A stretch of DNA of 64,000 nt from Proteles cristata cristata (lineage: Eukaryota > Chordata > Mammalia > Carnivora > Hyaenidae), in the NCBI GenBank assembly GCA_017311185.1, contig JAESUZ010000344.1, positions 62,001 through 126,000 on the forward strand, in the 5' to 3' direction. The position numbers were made by a program, and so were the translations under genes. Position 1 is the stretch's first letter. The number at the start of each line of letters is the position of its first letter. Under the pieces are notes generated by a model. The model made no database searches, was not told the origin of the DNA, and was given only the letters and a program-made list of their open reading frames with translations. Positions 56,124 through 64,000 of the stretch are shown here, in pieces.

Positions 56124-56791
56124 TGTTATGGGTTGAATTGTGTTCCTTATATCACACCTTCCTACCGATAAAAAAAGATACATAGTAGCCCTAACCCCCA
56201 GTACCTCAGAATGTAGTTTTATTTGGAGATAGGGTCTTTATAGAGGTAACAAGTTAAAATGAGGTCATTAGGGTGAGCCCTAGTCCAATATGACCACTGT
56301 CTTCATAAAAAGGGAAATTTGGGGGGCTCCTGGGGGGCTCTGTAGGTTAAGCATCCGACTTCAGCTCAGGTCCCAATCTCGCGGTCTGTGGGTTTGGGCC
56401 CTGCGTCCGGGCTCTGTGCTGACAGCTCAGAGCCTGGAGCCTGCTTCAGATTTTGTATCTCCCTCTCTCTGCCCCTTCCCTGCTCATGTTCTCTCTTAAA
56501 AATAAACATTAAAAATTTTTTTAAATTAAAAAAAAGGGAAATTTGGATACAGAGACAGATGTGCACTCAGGAAACACCTTGTGAAGAGACAGGGCGAAGA
56601 TGGCCATTTACAAGCCAAGGAGAGAGGCCTGGCACAATCCCTTCCCCTACAGCCCTGTCAACCCCTTGATCTTGGACTTCCAGACTTCAGAACTGTGAGA
56701 CAATGAATGTTTGTTGTTTAACTTCTAGTACTTCAGTGTGCAGTACTTGGTTATGTTCATAGTACTTGTGCAGCACTAGAGGACTGATACA
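56124..56791 (+). mobile_element. MLT1-like (ERVL-MaLR) LTR split by a SINE
   Basis: Starts tgttatgggttgaattgtgt, continues tttggagatagggtctttat, aaatgaggtcattagggtga, then after the SINE accccttgatcttggacttc, agacttcagaactgtgagac, aatgtttgttgtttaacttc, and ends ggactgataca. This is the canonical order of an MLT1/MST-type LTR. Solitary and noncoding. Confidence 0.9.
56323..56530 (+). mobile_element. Felid SINE inside the MLT1-like LTR
   Basis: gctcctggggggctctgtag, gctgacagctcagagcctgg, aaaaataaacattaaaaatt tail. Exact 16-bp duplication aaaaagggaaatttgg at 56307-56322 and 56531-56546. The B box is degraded (ggtttgggccct). Confidence 0.95.
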
Positions 56792-56839
56792 GATTCCCAG
56801 GTCCTTTAAAATCTTTACTCAAAGAGTACCTTTCTTACT

Positions 56840-57160
56840 CTGATCTCTGTTGGTTGTAAGAGATGAAGCCTAAGTCAAATTAGCATAAGCAGAAAGGGAA
56901 TCAAGTGATGCTTATAATTAAGAAGCTCAATTATTCCCAGGGTTCCCAGCTTCAGGCATGGTTGGATCAAGTGATGCTACTCCAGCTGTCTCTCTTTATA
57001 TCCCTTGGACAGGCTTTTTTCGTGATGGCTGCCTGCAGTGCAAGTCTTGCATCCTATTAACTTAGTAATGACAGTGGAAAATGCTGGTGGGAGAATCCAA
57101 GGGAGAGAAGTTGATTGGCCCTGCTTGGGCCAGGTGCCCATCATGAGGCATTCTGATTAG
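56840..57160 (+). mobile_element. Ancient repeat, family resembling 43866-44200
   Basis: gttggttgtaagagatgaag, cccagcttcaggcatggttg, gattggccctgcttgggcca, ggtgcccatcatgaggcatt. Old LTR/MER-class repeat of uncertain identity. Confidence 0.4.
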
Positions 57161-57279
57161 CTCCATAGGGAGTGGGTTCTCTTAGGAAGCAAAATTCTGC
57201 TACCTGACGAAGGAGGACGATTTGCTGGGCAGGGAAGACCAGCCCATGTCCTACTGCAGTGCTTTGCGATGGCGTTCTA

Positions 57280-57470
57280 GCTAACCATGTGGGCCCTGGA
57301 ACCAGGTGGCCTGGGCGCAGACTTTGGTGCCACCACTTACCAGCTGGGCAAAGTGCCTTGGCCTTAAGCAAAAATGAGAGTGGTAGCTGCCTTGGAGGGT
57401 ACAGGGAACGTAGACTCGGCAGGTCCAGGTAGAGTCCTCAACAGCATGTGGCACTCAGATAGCTTTCCTT
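57280..57470 (+). mobile_element. MIR SINE fragment
   Basis: gtggcctgggcgcagacttt, ccaccacttaccagctgggc, aaagtgccttggccttaagc: sense MIR 5' half, then a degraded 3' half. Confidence 0.7.
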
Positions 57471-57514
57471 ATACCTGTGTTTTCTTCTCCAGTTTCTCTA
57501 GAATGTCTTGTGGG

Positions 57515-57960
57515 GCCCTGTGTTAGCTTGGGTTCTCCAAAAACCAGATGCCACAGTAGGATTAAATGTGCAGGGCTTTTATTAGGGGAAACATCTGTGG
57601 GAGAAAATAGGAAGGGACATGGGGGACATCTGGGGAGACCTCAGACCATGAGCAGTGTGACCCTGTGAGGAGAGAAAGAGGGAAGGAGGGTGCAGTGGCC
57701 ACCTCCTAAACCTCCATGCTGTAGCTGAGTCCTGAAGATGAAGCAGGCCATCAAGGGAGGCCCTGGGTCTCCCTGGCGTGGTCTGCCTGCCAGGCTGAGT
57801 GAGGAAGGGAGCAGCCTGCCAGAGGCGGGAGACTTATGCTCAGAGCCCACAGCTCCATAGACCCCTTTAGGCCTCGAGTTCTTTGAGGGCCCTGCCTCCT
57901 CGCCTGCTGTAACCCAGGGACTCACACAAACATTCGTCAGTGTTTGTGATGAGCAAGTGG
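57515..57960. mobile_element. Possible old ERVL-type LTR or repeat
   Basis: gtgttagcttgggttctcca, aaaaccagatgccacagtag, gcagggcttttattagggga recall the start of ERVL/MLT2-class repeats. The 165-codon antisense open frame over 57641-58138 lacks any recognisable domain and lies largely in this repeat. Confidence 0.35.
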
Positions 57961-58299
57961 GTGCGGGTTGGAGCCCTGATGTGGTGGCCATCAGAGTTTT
58001 CAAGCTGGTTTCCTTACAGGGACAAGGGCTCCAAAGTAGTCTTCTCAATGTCCTGTCTTTGTAGAAAGTAATGATATGGCTACAAGGGAGCTTGGCCGGC
58101 TGCTCCACACTTCCTCTTTGAGCAGAAACTCCTTTCATGTGTAAACTGCCCCAAATGCCTTTCCAACTTTGTCCGCCTCACCATCTGAGAATTAGTCCCC
58201 TGCAATTGTTCCGTTGCCAATAATATCACCAAAGCTACAAGTGAAAAATCAAAGAACATTTTTAATGGAGAAAGCATTTACATCCCTTTTTTTTTCTGG

Positions 58300-58666
58300 A
58301 AATCCACTGCAATCATTGAGACAGTTAGTGACATTTAAGCCCTTCTGGGTATTCTGATATCAGAGGGAGGCTGCTCTTGCAACAGGTCACAAATCATAAA
58401 ATCTCTTTACATTTCACCTGTGACCTTTCCTTTCATATAATGTCAATAATATATAGAACAGATGTTTGAAGTTTCCAAGACAGGTTTTGGTGCTTGGGTA
58501 ACCTGCGTTCTTGCCATTATTTGCATTCATTATTCAGTGTCTCTTGGAGTACCTTTGTTATAAGGTTAATTTGCATATGCATGTATCTTTTGTACTTCAT
58601 GCTATCTGAGCATGGCACACTCACATTTTTTTAAACATAAATATCCTTTCACATTATGACAATATT
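58300..58666. promoter_or_regulatory. Repeat-free AT-rich block with two exact octamer motifs
   Basis: ATTTGCAT (reverse complement of the POU/OCT octamer ATGCAAAT) occurs exactly at 58519-58526 and 58569-58576, starts 50 bp apart and in the same orientation. The second continues into gcatatgcatg. No transposon is recognised here. A regulatory role is inference. Confidence 0.3.
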
Positions 58667-58680
58667 AAGAGGGATTTCTT

Positions 58681-58913
58681 TTTTTTTTTTTTTCAATTTT
58701 TAGTGTTTATTTTTGAGAGAGAGAGAGATAATGTGAGCAGGGGAGGGTCAGAGAGAGAGGGAGACACAGAATCCTAAGCAGCTCCCAGCTATGAGCTGTC
58801 AGCACAGAGCCTGATGCCAGACTCAAACTTACAAGGTGCTCAAACTCACAGAGTCCAAAATCATGACCTGAGCCAAAGTCAGACGCTTAACCGACTGAGC
58901 CACCCAGGCGCCC
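58681..58913 (-). mobile_element. Antisense felid SINE with internal duplication
   Basis: Poly(T), agtgtttatttttgagagag, gctgtcagcacagagcctga, cgactgagccacccaggcgc. The B-box region is expanded: gactcaaacttacaaggtgc is followed by tcaaactcacagagtccaaa, so the 'tcaaact' word occurs twice. Flanks aagagggatttctt and aagagggattctta are the duplication. Confidence 0.93.
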
Positions 58914-59069
58914 CAAGAGGGATTCTTAAATTAAGTATCCTGACTTCCTTGGTGAAGCATTGAAAGGATGCTGACATTTGAAAAACAAGTGAGTCCAGAG
59001 CAAAGCAAGGTTTGCTTCTGCATGGATGAGTAAGAGATGCCTCTTGGCAATCTCATTTGGAATCTACAT

Positions 59070-59290
59070 CTAAGCATTTCTAAGCACCTGCTAGTGCCAG
59101 AATTTTGTCTGCCATATCTCGTTTAATCCTCACAGCATCCCTGCAGATTAGCAGTTGTCATGCCCATTTTCCAGGTGAAGAAAGTGAGGCTCAGAGAGAT
59201 GGGTTAGCTTGTCTACTGTCCTTGTGTTAGTAAGCAGGTGGTGCAAGGTATGGTCTTGGTCTCAACACTGTCCAAATGCTGTAAATAAAG
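59070..59290 (-). mobile_element. MIR SINE
   Basis: tcgtttaatcctcacagcat, gcccattttccaggtgaaga, gtgaggctcagagagatggg, agtaagcaggtggtgcaagg: clear antisense MIR. Confidence 0.8.
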
Positions 59291-59729
59291 GCTGCCTCTC
59301 CTTCACTGCTCTACGCTTCACAGCAGAGGTGGTAAGAGAGATATGGAGTCTTGGAACCAGAATGGGGGAGCTCACAAGGAGGCATTTGCTCTTAAAAGCC
59401 CTCCTCATCCCAGACCATCCCCATGGGCAGCTGGGGTTGCTGGAGAATGTTTGCTTTGGGAGATGCAAACCCAACACCATGGGCAGTCCTTGGCTGGAGC
59501 GAGGAGGTTTAGTTTCAAACAATTGTGTCTTCCCCACATGGACTTGGGTACTGTTGTGCTGCTCAGGCAGGGAGAGAAAATAGAGGCTTATGTTTGAAAA
59601 GGAATAGGTTGAGTTTGGGCTCAAGAAACAAGCAAGATGTGCTTGCTACCAGGAAGGGAAGGTTAAGAGACATGATTTGTTGCATTCCCCAAATCCACCC
59701 AGTCTTTTGGTAAGGGCACACTGATTGGG

Positions 59730-60024
59730 TTTGGGGGAGCCAGCCACCCCTCCCTCATTATGCCGAAGACCCAGCCATGTGACCCAGGCCAGACCAGGCA
59801 GGAGACGGTATTCCCCAGCTCAGTGATTGGTTCAGGATGGACTCACATCCCAAGCTAACTAGTCGGGTCTCATCAGCCAAACTGGAGACTGTGGCCCGGA
59901 CTCTGAAAGCGATGCACTCTTTCTTTTTTCCCTTGTGACTTGGATCTGTAAGAGCTTGGAGCCGTTGGGAAGCATCTTTGTTTCATAAGGGAAGAGCTTT
60001 TCTGAGAATGGAGTCAACATGGAT
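59730..60024. mobile_element. Possible old LTR-class repeat
   Basis: cccagccatgtgacccaggc, gctcagtgattggttcagga, tggactcacatcccaagcta. The same phrase order occurs weakly near 34020-34110. Family not identified. Confidence 0.35.
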
Positions 60025-60040
60025 AAGACAGGGCTGAGAG

Positions 60041-60263
60041 GGACGCCTGGGTGGCTTAGTCGGTTAAGCCTCCGACTTTCGCTTAGGTCATGATCTCGCG
60101 GTTCGTGGGTTCGAGCCCCTCGTCCGGCTCTGTGCTGACTGCCACCTCAGAGCCTGGAGCCTGTTTCAGTCTGTGACTCCCTCTCTCTCTGACCCTCCCC
60201 TGCTCACGCTGTCTCTCTCTCTCTTGAAATAAATAAAACATTAAAAAATTAAAAAAAAAAAAA
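60041..60263 (+). mobile_element. Young-looking felid SINE
   Basis: gacgcctgggtggcttagtc, ggttcgtgggttcgagcccc, gctgactgccacctcagagc, tail aaataaataaaacattaaaa ending in poly(A). Exact 16-bp duplication aagacagggctgagag at 60025-60040 and 60264-60279. Shares subfamily markers with the copy at 47493. Confidence 0.97.
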
Positions 60264-60397
60264 AAGACAGGGCTGAGAGACAGAGGGAGACCAAATTTGC
60301 ATTGTTTGAGATTTGGACCCAGTTGAAGCTATGTTTATAAACTTCGTAGTTATGGGAAATCATATTCTCCCTTTGTGTTTAAGACGGTTTGGATTGC

Positions 60398-60415
60398 TTT
60401 TTTTTTTTTTTTTTT
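60398..60415. repeat. Poly(T) tract, T18
   Basis: Uninterrupted T run with no recognisable retroposon body beside it. Confidence 0.75.
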
Positions 60416-60419
60416 GTCA

Positions 60420-61135
60420 CTTACATCTGAAGAGTTACAACTGACCCAGGATATCAGACATTAGACTCACATAAATCTAAATAAAGGACATATGCTTTTC
60501 TCATAGCAATTACATCCAGTCCTTCATTCCATAAATATTTATTGAGCTTCTGCCATATGCCATTCACTCTCCTACATGCTTCAGGAGATTGAGGAGCAGC
60601 TCTCAAGGGACAGATGGCTTTATTGAAAGAGGATTTGAAGCAGAAGACAAGGGTAAAACAAGGTGGGAAGGGAAGGTGCCCCAGGAGATGTAGATCATAT
60701 GCTAGAAGAATCCAGTGAGAGAACACTCACATCACGAGAAGGCTTCTCTCTTCTAATCACAGGGCTGTTATCTTCCTGTCAAGTGAGTCCCAGATGCTCA
60801 GCTCAGTACCTGGCATTGTGTGAGTGCTTAGTAAATCCTCAAGGGATGAATGGCTTTGTGGAGGGTGTGACTTTAAAAGATAGGATAGCTCAACCCTTGA
60901 GTGAGGCCTCAAGGCAGAAAGCAAGAAGTCACAGACCCTCCCATCGCCCAATTTGTGTTGACTCAGTGCTCTGGTAGAAGAGGGGATGCTTTACTATTTA
61001 AAGGGTAGAGGAACGGACTCTGTTCCAAATGTATGCTCAACAGTCCACTGATCTCTATCTTCAGTCTGCCTTCAGTCTCATAGGATTAGTCTTTGTCCTT
61101 GAATTTCTTGATAAATAGTCCTCTTTAAAGAAACA
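60420..61135. other. Noncoding DNA with LINE-like patches
   Basis: 60515-60600 (ataaatatttattgagcttc, gccatatgccattcactctc) and 60780-60850 (agtacctggcattgtgtgag, cttagtaaatcctcaaggga) look like L2 or old LINE 3' wording. No gene recognised. Confidence 0.45.
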
Positions 61136-61139
61136 GAAA

Positions 61140-61640
61140 TATCATTATTGATTCTCTTCTTGATTCTAATTTTTCTATGCTTAGAAAATTTTCACGGAGT
61201 ACATAAAAGTAGACATAAACACAGAAATGAAACTGTACTGATTTAATCCACTTTCCCATTATGTCACATCTTTCCTTGTCAACAAATAGAGCTGTATGTT
61301 ATTGTTTTAATGGCCACTGAGTATGCCATTATAGGGATGAACTAAAATTAATTGAACCAATTTTTTGCTGTTGGACATTTAGGTTGATTCAGTCGTATGC
61401 CATTATAAAAACACTGAGTGAATGAACATCCTCATAGCTAAAATATTGTACATTTTAAATCATTTCCTTTGGATAAATTCCTAGAAGTGGAATTGCTAAG
61501 TCAAATGAAATGCACACTTTTAAAGCTCTGTGACACACAGTGCCAGTCTGACTTCTAGAATTTAATCTTAAAAAGGCCTACTCCTTTATACCATCTCCAA
61601 TACTAGGTGTTACCATTTTTCTTTCTTTTTTGCACACCTG
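61140..61640 (-). mobile_element. Ancient L1M-like 3' region
   Basis: ttgctgttggacatttaggt, ggataaattcctagaagtgg, aattgctaagtcaaatgaaa: textbook antisense old-L1 wording in the expected order. Confidence 0.75.
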
Positions 61641-62049
61641 AAGGACAATAAGGGGTAGCTTTGCCAATAGGAGTAGCTTTGGGCAAAGACACATGTCAGT
61701 CCATCCTGTCCCATCTCATAGAGCTCCCTGACAAGGAAAACTTTCTCCTAGACATAGGTGTGATTAGAAGACCAGGTGCCCCATATAGGAACACAGACTC
61801 TAGGAGAGGCCGGGAACCTCATTTTCCCGGTCTCTGGTTCCAAGAGAATTATCTCCTTCTCCCATTAGTATCAGGACAGTGTTCTCCTGAGAGCTTACAA
61901 TGCTCAGTTCTGGCACAGCATGGAAACAGAAGAGTAAGCATGCAGGTCCTAGAAGCTGATGGGAGAGAACTGGGAGTTTCCATGTCACACAGTGACAGTG
62001 GGGTCTTTCATCATGCCACAGTCCGACCTGTTTTAAAGAGAGCCAAGCA

Positions 62050-62271
62050 GGGGTGCCTGGGTGGCTCAGTCAGTTAAGCATCCAGCTTTGGTTCAGGTCG
62101 TGATCTCATGGTTTGTGGGTTCAAGCCCCACATCAGGCTCTGTGCTGACAGCTAGCTCAGAGCCTGGAGCCTGCTTCAGATTCTGTATCTCCCTCTCTCT
62201 CTGACCCTCCCCTGCTCATGCTCTCTCTCTCTCTCTCTCTCTTTCAGAAATAAAAATAAAACATTAAAAAT
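62050..62271 (+). mobile_element. Felid SINE with 15-bp duplication
   Basis: gggtgcctgggtggctcagt, ggttcaagccccacatcagg, gctgacagctagctcagagc, (CT)n run, tail aaataaaacattaaaaa. Duplication aaagagagccaagca at 62035-62049 and 62272-62286. Shares the 'agctagctcag' insertion with the copy at 19655. Confidence 0.96.
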
Positions 62272-62286
62272 AAAGAGAGCCAAGCA

Positions 62287-62699
62287 AATCAGGCATGATT
62301 ACAGCATGAGTTTTGTTAGGAAAAAAAAAAAAGCCTAGTTTATTCTTGCCCCAATTACAAATTTTCCCTCTTTCTCCCCATGAAAATTTAATGCTGCACT
62401 TTCAGCAAGAAGGCATCTTCCTAATTGAAGAGTACTCCATTAACTGAACCATCTCAGAGGATGACAGATGATAGCCACAAAAAACCCAGTGTGAATAAGC
62501 CCCCTTAACCAAGACATGTGCTCCTGGGAGTCCGAAGACTGAATCCAGAACCAGTCTCCCTTGATCATTTGCCTAATTACTGAAGGCCTGCTTTGAGGCA
62601 TGGCATGAGCTATCTCAGAGCTAGCTCAGGAAGATTATTGCCCATGTTCTTTTCATTCTGGAGCTCAGTCACACTGAAACCTTATGATGTAGGGAAAAT
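62287..62699. other. Noncoding DNA without recognised features
   Basis: Short unassigned stretch. An A12 run occurs near 62321-62332. Confidence 0.4.
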
Positions 62700-62935
62700 T
62701 CCCAGTCCTTGGAGCTATGGGGACCTGGGCTCCATTCTTATTTGAGTCTTGCTAACACTCATCATTTCTCTTCTTTCAACCTCAGTTTCCTCATCTGTGA
62801 AATGGAGATGGTAATGATCCCAACTTTGTAGAGTTGTGAGGATTCAGCAAGGTGATCCATGCAAGCTGCTTAGCATGGATCTTGATGCATAGTAAGCAGT
62901 CAGTCAATCTTAGCTCTATTATGATTATGATCTGT
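62700..62935 (+). mobile_element. MIR SINE
   Basis: caacctcagtttcctcatct, gtgaaatggagatggtaatg, gagttgtgaggattcagcaa, gcatagtaagcagtcagtca: a nearly complete sense MIR 3' half, among the best in the window. Confidence 0.88.
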
Positions 62936-64000
62936 AACATGGAGAGAATGGTGCTAATCATGTGGAGCCATTATAAAGATGAAATAAAATAAGGCTTGTA
63001 AGGCACCTGATATCTAGAAAGTTCTCATAAAATGCAGTTTTAGGGCTATTTCTCTATGTTAGAAATATCATTCTCAAGGGGTGAGAGATGTGGAAGGGCA
63101 GAAAGCTGTTGAATTTTTGAAACATAAGTTGTAGATTTTAATTTTTAAAGGTAGGCTCCTCTTCTTCAAGAGTTTCCAGTAAATGTGCAACTGGGTGGAA
63201 ATAATTTCTATTTGAGAACATGAAATATCTCTAGTTGCTTTTTGAATGATAGGGTAAGAGTGTAATTCATCTGGAGAAAAAAAAGAGAGAGAAAAGCTTT
63301 TGGAGATGAAAGAAAAAGGACTAGTGACCCAAGGCCCCAAAGGGATGACAACCAGTAGGAGAGGCTTGGTCAGGGGATTTTCTATTATGGATCTCAGTAA
63401 CTGTCCATGCCCAGTGTTCAGTTGATATCCCTCTCCCAATTCCATCCTGTTGTAATTACCTTCTATTGACTCCAGAATTGATACAGGTCTCTTATATACA
63501 GAGCCTTGATTGGTGACATCTGGAAATTGAAAGCAAGGTGGCTTTGCTCATGCTTGAGAAGGAGGGGCTGGAGGCATGAGCTCTGAGCAGGAGCTCAGAG
63601 CAAGACGGGACAAGAACCTGGGTCCTTGAACTTTTGGGAAAAACTTTGGACCTGTCACCCATAGTGGGACAACAATGTAGGTCATCTTAGTTGGGTGTTA
63701 AAACAAAGAGTGACTGTCCCAGAAGGCTGAGGAATTCAAATAAACAAATTCAAATAAACCTTCAGGATGAGTTGCTTACTAGGTAGGTTTCTAGGAAGGT
63801 CTCCTGGAATCCAAAGTACTTGAAAACAAAACAAAATAAAATGCAACATATGCACAAGTGTCTGGAGAGTCCCTGGTGCCAATTTTTTTGAGAAGCCAAA
63901 GCTATTGGTGATTTCTGCCACAATAGAGAGATGAGTTTGATGGCTCAAAAATGTGTACATCAGCCTTGAAAATGGTTTCCAAAATGCTCCTCTAGTCCCA
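62936..64000. other. Noncoding DNA at the right edge
   Basis: 62940-63040 may be a second, degraded MIR copy (aggcacctgatatctagaaa). The rest is unassigned, and open frames such as 63074-63445 minus have no recognisable domains. Confidence 0.4.

Noticed and set aside
57641..58138. 165-codon minus-strand open frame
   Set aside because: No domain or recognisable composition, largely inside probable old repeat DNA, with no splice or promoter signal. Length is plausible by chance in moderately GC-rich sequence.
1..64000. A multi-gene novel system (operon-like, defence or biosynthetic cluster)
   Set aside because: The sequence is vertebrate intergenic or intronic DNA. Apart from the CHMP4B retrocopy no credible coding set is present, so no such system can be supported.

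Overview
The window is mammalian nuclear DNA from a cat-like carnivore (Feliformia, most likely a felid). The main evidence is 21 copies or fragments of the tRNA-derived carnivore SINE in its felid form. These share a head like 'gcctgggtggctcagt', an intact or degraded Pol III B box 'ggttcgagccc', a CT-rich body and an A-rich 'aaataaaacatt' tail. The younger L1 pieces end in the felid-type 3' sequence ('caaaccataagagactctt'). No bacterial-style gene organisation is present, and I recognise no spliced protein-coding gene. The window reads as intergenic or deep-intronic DNA.

The one convincing coding sequence is a processed, intronless copy of CHMP4B (ESCRT-III subunit) at 8163-9264. It has a 136-nt GC-rich leader, an uninterrupted 224-codon frame, a 3' UTR with AATAAA, a 15-nt poly(A) tail and a perfect 14-bp target-site duplication. 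It is a full-length, frame-intact L1-mediated retrocopy, so it is either a retrogene or a recent processed pseudogene.

Layout. 1-8.1 kb: ancient L2/MIR/L1 remnants and a dense SINE cluster, with a SINE-in-SINE nest at 3.26-3.72 kb and three antisense SINEs in a row at 5.73-6.42 kb. 8.15-9.28 kb: the CHMP4B retrocopy. 9.3-20 kb: mostly old L1/MIR DNA, ending in an L1 3' end that took two SINE insertions in opposite orientations (19.27-20.01 kb). 20-28.1 kb: unique DNA, four antisense SINEs and a degenerate GGT/GAT triplet tract (24.3-24.5 kb). 28.1-37.8 kb: a SINE-free stretch holding a MaLR-like LTR and an old L1 3' end. 37.76-39.3 kb: a three-level nest, MIR containing a SINE containing a 5'-truncated L1. 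39.3-56.1 kb: mostly unique or ancient-repeat DNA with one SINE, an AT-rich cruciform-prone block (44.5 kb) and an antisense L1 tail (52.15-52.52 kb). 56.1-64 kb: an MLT1-like LTR split by a SINE, three further SINEs, an ancient L1 remnant and MIRs.

Apart from the retrocopy, everything here is transposon archaeology or unannotated noncoding DNA. No novel multi-gene system is visible. The observations most worth following up are the intact CHMP4B retrocopy, the nested insertions that give relative ages, a triplet tract open in several frames, and a few motif-dense repeat-free stretches that could be regulatory. Repeat family names come from remembered consensus patterns, not a RepeatMasker run.
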